From the NCBI RefSeq assembly GCF_000732635.1, contig NZ_JPMD01000001.1, positions 248,001 to 312,000 on the forward strand: DNA of 64,000 nt. Direction: 5' to 3'. The stretch comes from Clostridium sulfidigenes (GTDB taxonomy: Bacteria > Bacillota > Clostridia > Clostridiales > Clostridiaceae). The notes beneath the pieces are model-generated. The model was not told where the DNA came from. It ran no database searches and saw only the letters and a list, made by a program, of their open reading frames with translations. The position numbers and the translations under genes were made by a program. Shown here piece after piece: positions 35,167 through 43,053 of the stretch (position 1 is the first letter of the stretch; each line of letters begins with the position of its first letter).

Positions 35167-36276
35167 ATGAAAAAACCCAAAATGAAATTGGGAGATGTGG
35201 ACTTTCTACTTTTTGCTGTAATTATTATGTTAGTTACAGTGGGAGTTGTCATGGTATATAGTGCTAGTTCATATTTTTCAGCCTTTAAATATGATGATGC
35301 AGAATTCTTTTTATGGAAACAGCTTCAGTGGGCTGGACTTGGACTTATTGGAATGATGATCACATTAAATATCGATTACCATAAGTATAAAAAGTATACA
35401 AGGATTTTAATAATTTTTACATTTATAGCCCTTTGCTTAGTGTTTTTATTTCCACCAGTAAAGGGAGCTCAGCGTTGGATTAGACTTGGACCATTATCAT
35501 TTCAACCATCGGAGATTGCAAAGTACGTGGTAGTGCTTTTTGTAGCAAAATATATATCAAGCAATCCCCAAAATATAAAAAAGTTTTGGAAGGGCGTAGT
35601 GCCTAACCTTTTATTTGCAGGTTTTATAGCAGGAATGATTCTTCTTGAAAAGAATCTTAGTATTGCCACAGTTACCATGGTGGTTAGTCTTATAATGTTA
35701 TTTGTAGCTGGAACTAAAGTTATTCATATGGGAGGACTAATAGGAACTGTAGGAGTTTTAGGGGCTGTTTTTATTTTAACAGAGGAATATAGACTTAGAA
35801 GACTTTTAAGCTTTACTAATCCTTGGAGTGATTCTCAAGGAGATGGATATCAATTGGTACAATCTCTCTTAGCATTAGGTTCTGGAGGACTTATTGGTGT
35901 TGGAATAGGTCAATCAAGACAAAAGTGTTTTTATATTCCTGAACCTCATAATGATTTTATATTGTCAGTTATAGGTGAAGAACTAGGTTTTATAGGCTGT
36001 GCCTTTATAATTATATTGTTTATACTGTTTCTATGGAGGGGAGTTATTGCAGCATCTAAGGCAAAGGATATGTACGGTTCCCTATTAGCTACAGGAATAA
36101 CTTCTGTAGTAGTTATTCAAAGCTTAATCAATATTGCTGTTGTTACAGGATCTATGCCAGTAACAGGGGTTCCTTTACCATTCATAAGCTATGGAGGGTC
36201 TTCCTTAGTAATTAATATGTTATTTATGGGAATACTTCTTAATATAACTCGGCAGAACAATAAAAAAACTTCATAG
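35167..36276 (+). CDS. ftsW: SEDS peptidoglycan polymerase FtsW/SpoVE
   Basis: A 369-residue polytopic SEDS-family glycosyltransferase that polymerises lipid II with its partner class B PBP, probably the one at 29037. Family motifs include GAQRWIRLGPLSFQPSEIAK, NPWSDSQGDGYQLVQSLLAL, EPHNDFILSVIGEELGFIG and GVPLPFISYGGSSLVINM. It could act in division (FtsW) or sporulation (SpoVE); I see no way to separate the two by sequence. A strong terminator follows. Confidence 0.93.
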   Translation: MKKPKMKLGDVDFLLFAVIIMLVTVGVVMVYSASSYFSAFKYDDAEFFLWKQLQWAGLGLIGMMITLNIDYHKYKKYTRILIIFTFIALCLVFLFPPVKGAQRWIRLGPLSFQPSEIAKYVVVLFVAKYISSNPQNIKKFWKGVVPNLLFAGFIAGMILLEKNLSIATVTMVVSLIMLFVAGTKVIHMGGLIGTVGVLGAVFILTEEYRLRRLLSFTNPWSDSQGDGYQLVQSLLALGSGGLIGVGIGQSRQKCFYIPEPHNDFILSVIGEELGFIGCAFIIILFILFLWRGVIAASKAKDMYGSLLATGITSVVVIQSLINIAVVTGSMPVTGVPLPFISYGGSSLVINMLFMGILLNITRQNNKKTS

Positions 36277-36326
36277 AAATAATAGGACTGAAGATGCTTT
36301 GTATTCTTCAGTCCTATTATTTTTGG
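36277..36326 (+). terminator. Rho-independent terminator after ftsW
   Basis: AATAATAGGACTGAAGA pairs with TCTTCAGTCCTATTATT around a short loop and runs into a T tract. It ends the murE-murF-mraY-ftsW unit. Confidence 0.92.
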
Positions 36327-36507
36327 ATCTGTAGTCATAGGATAGAATTTTGAACAAATACTCAAGTATACTATTAAATAATAAAAGATAATACATAGAG
36401 TCGTAATATTTAATATTTTTGTAATGAATTTGTAATATAAAAATGGTATGATATAAGGTGTATTAATTTACTTTCATGTTCATATATTGTAATTTGGTGG
36501 TGAAAAT

Positions 36508-37308
36508 GTGGCAAAAAAAACTAAACAGAGTTATGGTAATTATATAATAGATAATAAAGAAGAGATATTAAAGCGAAAGAAAAAAATAATTAAATTAAAA
36601 AAGACCATGTTACTACTTGTAGTAATGATTTCTATTTTAATAACTTTGGCTTTAACTTTACCTACTTTTAATTTATCAGAGATTTTAGTTAGTGGGTTGG
36701 TAAATTTATCTGAAGACGGTGTTAAAACAACTACAAAGCTTCAAAAGGGTACCAATATATTCAAGATAAAAACAAAAAAAATAGAAAAAGAGTTAGAGAA
36801 AAACCCTTACATATTAGAAGCAACCATTATTAGAAAATACCCTAACAAACTCTCTATTGCTATCAATGAGAGAAAGATTGCTTTCTACACAGAAATATCA
36901 GGAGGTTTCTATGTGATTGATGATAAGGGTGTGGTTTTGGAAAAAAAAGAATCTATCGAAGGCATAGAAGCTTTAAGGATTGAAGGAATTGATGAAACAT
37001 GTTTAAAAATAGGTGAACAGATTAAAAATATAGATGAAGATAAAATAAAGGCAATTTGCAATATTCATAAATTTATAAAAGAAAATAGTTTATTTGAAAA
37101 ATATAACATAATAAAATTGGAAGTTAATGACTTTGTAGACTTAAAATTATACGTAAATAATTTACACATGAAACTTGGAACTGTTGATAAAGTTAATAGT
37201 AAAGTTGCTAGGGGGTTTAGCATAATAGAAAGTGGGACCCTTGGAGAGATGAAGGGATATGTGGATGTAAGTTTTGAAGGCAATCCAGTTATTTATAAGG
37301 AAAAATAG
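36508..37308 (+). CDS. ftsQ: Cell division protein FtsQ/DivIB
   Basis: A 266-residue bitopic protein with a basic cytoplasmic tail, a membrane helix at about residues 35-53 (LLLVVMISILITLALTL), and an extracellular POTRA region followed by a beta domain. NIFKIKTKKIEKELEKNPYI matches FtsQ/DivIB, where this part holds the divisome together with FtsL and DivIC. Translation begins with GTG 36508; the overlapping ATG at 36506 leads to a short dead frame. It has its own upstream gap after the ftsW terminator. Confidence 0.88.
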   Translation: MAKKTKQSYGNYIIDNKEEILKRKKKIIKLKKTMLLLVVMISILITLALTLPTFNLSEILVSGLVNLSEDGVKTTTKLQKGTNIFKIKTKKIEKELEKNPYILEATIIRKYPNKLSIAINERKIAFYTEISGGFYVIDDKGVVLEKKESIEGIEALRIEGIDETCLKIGEQIKNIDEDKIKAICNIHKFIKENSLFEKYNIIKLEVNDFVDLKLYVNNLHMKLGTVDKVNSKVARGFSIIESGTLGEMKGYVDVSFEGNPVIYKEK

Positions 37309-37371
37309 ATCAAAAGATTAAATAGTAAAAGCATCATAGTTCAAGAAAGATTTTATTGGGAGGTAGGGTAA

Positions 37372-38082
37372 GTGAAAAGTATTATTTCCAAGCTATGTAC
37401 CGGACTTATATTTTTAATGTTTGGATTTGTTATAATTACTCAACTTAATACTATAGGGGAGCAAAGTACAGATAAAGTTGAGAGTTCACAAAGTCCAGAA
37501 ATATTATTAGAAAATGAACAATTAAAAAAACAAAAGGAAGAATTGGAAAAGGCTGTTGAGGAACTAGAGGTGAAGGCGGCTGAATACGAAAAGGAAGCAA
37601 CAGAAGATACAAAGAATCAAAGGCTCCTTGAAGAGCTAAATAATACTAGACTTAGAGCCGGATTAACTAATGTTGAGGGGCCAGGTATTACAATATATAT
37701 TGATCCTAAAACTAGTTTATTCACTCCACAAGTAGAAGATGATCCTATACAAGATTATGAGTTACTGTATATCGTTAATGAATTATATGCTGCAGGTGCT
37801 GAAGCTGTATCCATAAATGATATAAGACTTATTGGAAACAGCAGTATAAGGATAGCAGGAAATAGTATTAGAATTAATGGTGAAAGAATTTCACAACAGG
37901 AGCGTATAGTTATAAAAGCTATAGGAAATAAGACTATATTAGAAGGGGCTATGGGATGGTTCATTCCTAATAGAGTAAAAAGAATCTGTGAGGTTACATC
38001 GGAAACAAAGGATAATATTAAAATTAAAAAGGCAAGTATACCAGTAAACTATGAACACATAAAAGAAGTACAAGAAAACTAA
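37372..38082 (+). CDS. DUF881 family membrane protein (first copy)
   Basis: A 236-residue protein with an N-terminal membrane helix (GLIFLMFGFVIITQL), a coiled coil rich in Glu/Lys (ENEQLKKQKEELEKAVEELE), and the DUF881 domain (AGLTNVEGPGITIYIDP, YIVNELYAAGAEAVSINDIR). DUF881 proteins (B. subtilis YlxW/YlxX-like) lie beside division genes, and their molecular role is not settled. It starts with GTG. The second copy follows after a small gene. Confidence 0.88.
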   Translation: MKSIISKLCTGLIFLMFGFVIITQLNTIGEQSTDKVESSQSPEILLENEQLKKQKEELEKAVEELEVKAAEYEKEATEDTKNQRLLEELNNTRLRAGLTNVEGPGITIYIDPKTSLFTPQVEDDPIQDYELLYIVNELYAAGAEAVSINDIRLIGNSSIRIAGNSIRINGERISQQERIVIKAIGNKTILEGAMGWFIPNRVKRICEVTSETKDNIKIKKASIPVNYEHIKEVQEN

Positions 38083-38098
38083 AAGTAGGAGTGATGAA

Positions 38099-38440
38099 AT
38101 GATTGCATTAATAGGACTTATAATAGGAATTATATTAGGAATAGCTTTCAACATAAATTTTCCACTTAAATTATCACCATATATATCTGTTGCAATATTT
38201 GCTTGTATAGACTCCACTTTTGGGGCTATTAGAGCTACCTTAAATAAGGATTTTAGACCAGATATATTTATATCAGGATTCTTTGGAAATGCATTTTTAG
38301 CGGCAGGAATGGTTTATCTAGGGGATAAGCTGGGTATACCTGTATATATTGCAGCAATTATAATATTTGGACAGAGGATATTTACAAACTTTGCTGTTAT
38401 AAGAAGGTTATTGATGGATAGAATAAAAACACATCATTAA
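38099..38440 (+). CDS. sbp: Small basic family protein Sbp (DUF1290)
   Basis: A 113-residue protein with about three membrane helices, beginning LIGLIIGIILGIAFNINFPL and containing YISVAIFACIDSTFGAIRA and FISGFFGNAFLAAGMVYLGD, the Sbp/DUF1290 pattern. sbp lies between division genes in B. subtilis, and its function is unknown. Here it is flanked by two DUF881 genes, suggesting a three-protein membrane unit. Confidence 0.92.
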   Translation: MIALIGLIIGIILGIAFNINFPLKLSPYISVAIFACIDSTFGAIRATLNKDFRPDIFISGFFGNAFLAAGMVYLGDKLGIPVYIAAIIIFGQRIFTNFAVIRRLLMDRIKTHH

Positions 38441-38452
38441 GGAGATAATTAA

Positions 38453-39163
38453 ATGCGAGTTAATGAAGCTAATATATTTTTACTTATAGCTACCATTATA
38501 ATTGGTATTTTAATAGCTATGAATGTAAATTTAGGAGGAAAAACTAAATTTTTAGATGTAGAGCAGTATCAAAAGGCATATGATAGTAGGACAAAGTTAC
38601 AAAATGAAATAAGTAATTTAGAAGACCAATATGTTGAAATTAATGATAAAATTAATAAATATGAAAGAAGTAGTATATCTGAGGATGAAGTTAGAAAAGA
38701 GATGATTGGAGAGATAAACAAAAATAAACTTGCATTAGGGTTGCTTCCAGTGGTGGGAAATGGTGTAAAGATTACTTTAAATGATGCGCCAGAAGCTGCA
38801 ATTTTAGGGCAAGATGTACCCCTTTATATGTTAATTCATGATTCGGATTTAACAATGGTTGTTAATGATTTAAGAGCTGCAGGAGCAGAGGCAATAGCTA
38901 TTAATGGATATAGAATAATAGGTTCAACAGCTGGTCTTTGTGCTGGAGCAACCGTAGAGATAGATGGAATAAAAATAATAGCTCCTTTTTATATCACAGC
39001 TATTGGAAATCAGGATGTAATAAAAAGTTTTCTTGAAAATCAACAAAATCATCTTAAGAGTTTAAAGGTAAGAAGTTGTTATGTAGATATTGAATCAGTT
39101 TATGATGAGAAGTTGCCAGCCTATAATGGAGAGTTAAAAAGCGAGTATCTAAGATTAAAATAA
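38453..39163 (+). CDS. DUF881 family membrane protein (second copy)
   Basis: A 236-residue paralogue of the gene at 37372, with the same plan: N-terminal helix (IFLLIATIIIGILIAMNV), coiled coil, and DUF881 domain (GLLPVVGNGVKITLNDAP, VNDLRAAGAEAIAINGYR). It is 13 bases after sbp. The copies differ greatly in sequence, so they probably pair as unlike partners rather than being a recent duplication. Confidence 0.88.
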   Translation: MRVNEANIFLLIATIIIGILIAMNVNLGGKTKFLDVEQYQKAYDSRTKLQNEISNLEDQYVEINDKINKYERSSISEDEVRKEMIGEINKNKLALGLLPVVGNGVKITLNDAPEAAILGQDVPLYMLIHDSDLTMVVNDLRAAGAEAIAINGYRIIGSTAGLCAGATVEIDGIKIIAPFYITAIGNQDVIKSFLENQQNHLKSLKVRSCYVDIESVYDEKLPAYNGELKSEYLRLK

Positions 39164-39292
39164 AAAAACTAGAAAAAATTAATAATATTATAATAATATT
39201 AAAGGTTTTTTAGATTATATCGAGAATAAAATATATGGGCATATATTTTCCATTATAAGCTAGAGTTTGTATATGAGACGGGAGGAATAAAA

Positions 39293-39961
39293 TTGTCTAT
39301 TGAAGAAAATTTTATAAAATTGAAGAATGAGTTGCCGGAAAAAGTGACATTGATTTCAGTATCAAAAACTAGATCTATAGCTGAAATACAAAATGTATAT
39401 GACTTAGGGGAAAGAAATTTTGGAGAAAATAAAGTTCAAGAGTTAATGGAAAAGCAAGAAGTCTTACCTAAGGATATTAGGTGGCACTTAATAGGTCATC
39501 TTCAAAGAAATAAGGTTAAATATTTAGTTGGACGAGTTTATTTAATACATTCTTTAGATAGTGTTAGACTTTTACAGGAGATTGAAAAGCAATTTTCAAG
39601 TAAGGAACTTATTGCAAATGTATTAATTCAAATTAATATAGGTAGAGAAGAGTCTAAAACTGGGATTATGATGGAAGATTTAGATGAACTTATAAATGCT
39701 TGTGAACAGTGTAAAAACGTCAAGGTGAAAGGTATTATGGCTACTATTCCAAAAGGAGATACTGAAAGTTGTAATTACTATTTTACTAAGACTAAAGAAG
39801 TATTTGATACCCTGAAAACTAAAAGCTATAAAAATATTACCATGGAGATTTTATCTATGGGAATGAGTGGAGATTATAAAGAAGCTTTAAAAGTAGGATC
39901 AAATATGATTCGAATTGGTGAAGGGGTTTTTGGGAAAAGAGATTATAACAAATTAAAGTAG
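39293..39961 (+). CDS. YggS/YlmE family pyridoxal phosphate homeostasis protein
   Basis: A 222-residue single-domain PLP protein with an alanine-racemase N-terminal-like barrel. The PLP lysine is in LISVSKTRSIAEI, followed by the family motif GENKVQEL, then WHLIGHLQRNK, IQINIGREESKTG and LSMGMSGDYKEAL with IRIGEGVFG near the end. It buffers pyridoxal phosphate and influences amino acid pools; it is not an active racemase. Start is TTG after GGGAGGAA. It opens the ylm/sepF/divIVA block. Confidence 0.94.
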   Translation: MSIEENFIKLKNELPEKVTLISVSKTRSIAEIQNVYDLGERNFGENKVQELMEKQEVLPKDIRWHLIGHLQRNKVKYLVGRVYLIHSLDSVRLLQEIEKQFSSKELIANVLIQINIGREESKTGIMMEDLDELINACEQCKNVKVKGIMATIPKGDTESCNYYFTKTKEVFDTLKTKSYKNITMEILSMGMSGDYKEALKVGSNMIRIGEGVFGKRDYNKLK

Positions 39962-39975
39962 GAGGAAGGTTTATT

Positions 39976-40425
39976 ATGGAATTTTTCAAAGGAATAAGTA
40001 GAATGATGGGATTTGATGAAGAAGATGATGAAGAATTATTAGAGAATAGGGAAGAAAACTATGATGAAGGTGAAGAGGAGATTGAAATTGAACCTTTCGT
40101 AAGCAAGAAGCAAAATAAAATAGTTAATATTCATACTGCATCATCCTCAAAGGTTGTAATTAGTAAGCCTTCAAATTATGATGAGGGAAAAATTATTGTA
40201 GACAATTTAAAGTCTAGAAGAATTGTTATTGTTAACTTAAATGGAGTAGAGCCTAAGGAAGGTCAAAGAATACTTGATTTCCTAATAGGAGCTATTTACG
40301 CATTAGAGGGTGGACTTCAACCTGTAGAAAAGGGAGTATTTATATTAACTCCATCTAATATTGAAGTTAGTAATGAATTAAAAAATGAGCTAACAAACAA
40401 AGGAATTTTTAGTTCCTTCAAATAA
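39976..40425 (+). CDS. sepF: Cell division protein SepF
   Basis: A 149-residue FtsZ-binding protein. The N-terminus (MEFFKGISRMMGFDEE) is the amphipathic membrane-binding helix, followed by a long acidic linker and the SepF core domain (VISKPSNYDEGKIIVDNLKS, then VIVNLNGVEPKEGQRILDFL and GGLQPVEKGVFILTPSNIEV). SepF tethers and aligns FtsZ filaments at the septum. It follows yggS directly. ylmG, which commonly comes next, is absent here. Confidence 0.95.
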   Translation: MEFFKGISRMMGFDEEDDEELLENREENYDEGEEEIEIEPFVSKKQNKIVNIHTASSSKVVISKPSNYDEGKIIVDNLKSRRIVIVNLNGVEPKEGQRILDFLIGAIYALEGGLQPVEKGVFILTPSNIEVSNELKNELTNKGIFSSFK

Positions 40426-40565
40426 GTCTAGTACTCAAACTTAGTAAAGTATTACGTGGTTAATTTTTTATATATTTGAGTGGTAGAATATAGCTTAAAA
40501 AACATGAACAGTATAAAGAGGAATTATAATTAATTTAATAATATATAGTGAATTAGAGGAAAGCT

Positions 40566-41342
40566 ATGGAGAAGAAGACCTTTTTAGATATATTTAAAGA
40601 CCACGATAAAAATTATATTTCAAGTATATATGAGGATATAGAGCTATGTAAGAACATAGAAATTCCTATATATACAAAGGAGTTTGTGACTCCTGATATC
40701 TATATGAATATAAAAAACAGCCAAAGTAAACTTGGAGTTTTTGTTCATGGTACTGGTGTGTTTGCGGATTGCGAGAGAAAGATGTTATGTTTTTCTACTA
40801 ATACATATGAAACTCTGGACTATGATATTCATGTTGTTAAGATAAAAAATAAATCAAAGTTTAAAGATCTTAAACATAAAGATTATTTAGGCTCTATAAT
40901 GGCTTTAGGAGTTAAGAGAAGCTTATTTGGAGACTTAGTAGTAAAAGGAGATGCATGCTTTGTTCCAATGACAAGGTCAGTTTCTCAATATGTTCAAGAT
41001 AATTTAACTACTATTGGAAATTGTCCATGTACCATTGATAGAATAGATACAAGTAGTGAAGATATCCCGAAGATTGAATTTGAAGAAAAGATTATAATGG
41101 TTACATCCCTTAGATTAGATAATGTGGTACCTAGTATTTGCAATATGTCTAGGGCTAAGGGCACAGATCTTATAAGTAATAGTTCTGTATTATTAAATTA
41201 TCTTAAATGTAATAGAAAGGATAAATTAATAGAAATGAAGGATACTATTACCATAAGGGGATTTGGAAAGTATAAAATTAATTCAATTGAAGGAGAAACT
41301 AGTAAGGGACGAATTAAATTATTAATAGGTAAATATATTTAA
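40566..41342 (+). CDS. ylmH: S4-domain RNA-binding protein YlmH
   Basis: A 258-residue protein. The N-terminal half matches YlmH (DYLGSIMALGVKRSLFGDLV), and a C-terminal S4 RNA-binding domain contains VVPSICNMSRAKGTDLI and RGFGKYKINSIEGETSKGR. YlmH homologues bind ribosomal RNA and have been linked to ribosome-associated quality control in B. subtilis. That is interesting because rqcH is also in this window at 46968. A 140-base gap separates it from sepF. Confidence 0.92.
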   Translation: MEKKTFLDIFKDHDKNYISSIYEDIELCKNIEIPIYTKEFVTPDIYMNIKNSQSKLGVFVHGTGVFADCERKMLCFSTNTYETLDYDIHVVKIKNKSKFKDLKHKDYLGSIMALGVKRSLFGDLVVKGDACFVPMTRSVSQYVQDNLTTIGNCPCTIDRIDTSSEDIPKIEFEEKIIMVTSLRLDNVVPSICNMSRAKGTDLISNSSVLLNYLKCNRKDKLIEMKDTITIRGFGKYKINSIEGETSKGRIKLLIGKYI

Positions 41343-41357
41343 TGCGGGGTGAAGGAT

Positions 41358-41951
41358 ATGAAGATGACAGCTATGGACATTATGAACAAAGATTTTAAAA
41401 AAGCCATGAGAGGATATAACATGGATGAGGTGGATGAATTTTTAGAACAAATTTCTGAGGATTATGAAACTGTATATAAGGAAAATGCTATTTTAAAGGA
41501 AAAATTAGATGTTTTTCAAGATAAATTAGATCATTATGCAAAGATGGAAACTACTATTCAAAGCACTTTGTTATTAGCACAAAATGCTGCAGAACAGGCA
41601 AAGCAAAGTTCTCAATCAGAAGCTGAACTTATAATTAAAAATGCAAATGAAAGTGCTAAAAGAATTTTAGATAAAGCTCACACTGATGTTTTAAATATCA
41701 ATGATGAATTCGATAGAACAAAACAGGAATTTGCTAAGTTTAGGAGCAAGTTTAGAAACTTTATAGTTACACAAATGGAAATGTTTGAAGCGCTAGAAAA
41801 AGATTTTGATAAAAATTATAATATTTCAACTGTAATGGAAGAGAAGGTGCATGAGCCAGCATTAGAAGTTGCTTCTGAAAAGGATGTAGAAAGCTTTGAA
41901 TATAATACAGCTGAATTAGAGGATATAAAAAGCTTTTTTGTAGATAAGTAG
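41358..41951 (+). CDS. divIVA: Cell pole/septum protein DivIVA
   Basis: A 197-residue coiled-coil protein. The conserved N-terminal domain is MKMTAMDIMNKDFKKAMRGY followed by NMDEVDEFLEQISEDYE, which senses membrane curvature; the rest is a long coiled coil with an acidic tail. It marks poles and septa. ATG 41358 follows GGGGTGAAGGA; the in-frame GTG at 41349 overlaps that site. In Bacillus ileS follows divIVA, but here a noncoding region follows. Confidence 0.93.
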   Translation: MKMTAMDIMNKDFKKAMRGYNMDEVDEFLEQISEDYETVYKENAILKEKLDVFQDKLDHYAKMETTIQSTLLLAQNAAEQAKQSSQSEAELIIKNANESAKRILDKAHTDVLNINDEFDRTKQEFAKFRSKFRNFIVTQMEMFEALEKDFDKNYNISTVMEEKVHEPALEVASEKDVESFEYNTAELEDIKSFFVDK

Positions 41952-42011
41952 TATTGAAATTTTATTTACATATATTGTGTAATTTTTGGTAAATATGATT
42001 AATGTATAAAT

Positions 42012-42171
42012 AGAGTTCTTTGCGTTAGAGGGAGTTTTTACTCCCACTGAAGGCTATTAATAGAATTCTAAGTATCAATTTATTCATACTTAGAAGTAGT
42101 TGTCCTTTAGGGGAAATCATTATCCAGGGACGTAGCAGCTCTTTAATCTCACTTTAGGGTGAGATTTTTTT
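42012..42171 (+). ncRNA. Candidate structured RNA with its own terminator
   Basis: Between divIVA and mtnN about 160 bases fold into several clear elements. AGAGTTCT (42012-42019) can pair with AGAATTCT (42062-42069), enclosing a GGGAGT/ACTCCC hairpin (42030-42045). A second hairpin pairs AAGTAT (42070-42075) with ATACTT (42086-42091). GTCC (42102-42105) pairs with GGAC (42128-42131). An ATCTCAC/GTGAGAT terminator (42046-42066 plus 100) with T7 ends it at 42171. A separate promoter for mtnN lies after the terminator, so this looks like an independent RNA or a leader. It does not match T-box, SAM or other riboswitch motifs I know. Confidence 0.5.
42145..42171 (+). terminator. Terminator of the candidate RNA / divIVA unit
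   Basis: AATCTCAC (42145-42152) pairs with GTGAGATT (42159-42166), with a six-base loop and a following T-run to 42171. It also ends any read-through from divIVA. Confidence 0.85.
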
Positions 42172-42186
42172 ATCTGCTGAAAGCTA

Positions 42187-42217
42187 TTGACATATCCCGG
42201 AACATGTATATTATAAT
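42187..42217 (+). promoter_or_regulatory. Promoter of mtnN
   Basis: A perfect TTGACA at 42187-42192 is followed by TATAAT at 42212-42217. The 19-base spacing is longer than ideal; ATTATA at 42210 gives 17. It lies 133 bases upstream of the mtnN start and just after the terminator at 42171. Confidence 0.65.
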
Positions 42218-42349
42218 AGATGTAGTTGTACCCAATTAATGTGAAAAATTATACTTGGATATGTATTAACATAATTGGTGACCTAAATTTGTATTAAAGA
42301 AAAGTACCTAGAATTATTTGTACCTAGGAAGAAAAGAGGAGATTTTAGC

Positions 42350-43042
42350 ATGAGAATAGGAATTATAGGAGCTATGGAAGAGGAAGTAAGTTCTCTAATA
42401 GCTGATATGGAAATAAAGAAAAAAGTTACAAGAGCAATGATGACATTTAATCATGGAACTATTTATGATAAGGATGTTGTAATAGTTAGAAGTGGAATAG
42501 GTAAGGTAAATGCAGCAGTTTGCACACAAATTTTAGTTGATGATTTCAATGTGGATGCTGTTATAAACGTTGGTATAGCTGGTGGTATTGGAGAAGATAT
42601 ATATCCAGGAGATGTGGTTATTGCAACAGACTTAGTGGAGCATGATATGGACACGACTAAATTTGGAGATAGACCAGGTCAAGTTCCTAATATGGAAGTC
42701 TTTGACTTTAAATGTGATAAGGGATTAGTAGAAAAAGCCCAAAGTGCTTGTGAGGGTATAAAGGATATAAATGTTTTCACTGGTAGAATAGTATCTGGAG
42801 ATCAATTTATAGCTGATATAGAGAAGATAAGATGGTTAAAAAGTGAGTTTAATGCGCTATCTTGCGAGATGGAAGGAGCAAGTATAGCTCATGCTGCTTA
42901 TCTTAATAACAGACCTTTTGTTATAATACGATCAATTTCTGACAATGCTAATAATGGAGCACATATGGATTATGAAAAATTCAAAGCAATATCAGTTAAA
43001 AATTCAAATACTATATTGCGTTCTATGTTAAAAACTTTATAA
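42350..43042 (+). CDS. mtnN: 5'-methylthioadenosine/S-adenosylhomocysteine nucleosidase
   Basis: A 230-residue nucleosidase (Pfs/MTAN) cleaving adenine from methylthioadenosine and S-adenosylhomocysteine, which recycles SAM by-products and feeds methionine and AI-2 pathways. Motifs are GIIGAMEEEV with the catalytic Glu, VINVGIAGGIG, SGDQFIAD, LSCEMEGASIAHAA and RSISDNAN with the catalytic Asp. It has its own promoter and leads an operon with the DAHP synthase gene 11 bases downstream. Confidence 0.96.
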   Translation: MRIGIIGAMEEEVSSLIADMEIKKKVTRAMMTFNHGTIYDKDVVIVRSGIGKVNAAVCTQILVDDFNVDAVINVGIAGGIGEDIYPGDVVIATDLVEHDMDTTKFGDRPGQVPNMEVFDFKCDKGLVEKAQSACEGIKDINVFTGRIVSGDQFIADIEKIRWLKSEFNALSCEMEGASIAHAAYLNNRPFVIIRSISDNANNGAHMDYEKFKAISVKNSNTILRSMLKTL

Positions 43043-43053
43043 GGTGATATTAT

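Noticed and set aside
38453..39163. Recent duplication of the DUF881 gene
   Set aside because: The two copies share domain plan but little direct sequence identity, so they are old paralogues rather than a recent duplication.
41952..42171. T-box leader after divIVA
   Set aside because: ileS with a T-box often follows divIVA in Firmicutes, but I find no T-box sequence, no specifier-stem pattern and no aminoacyl-tRNA synthetase downstream.
41952..42349. SAM- or SAH-responsive riboswitch for mtnN
   Set aside because: The S-box core seen at 59841 is absent here, no SAH-type core is visible, and the mtnN promoter lies downstream of the structured part.
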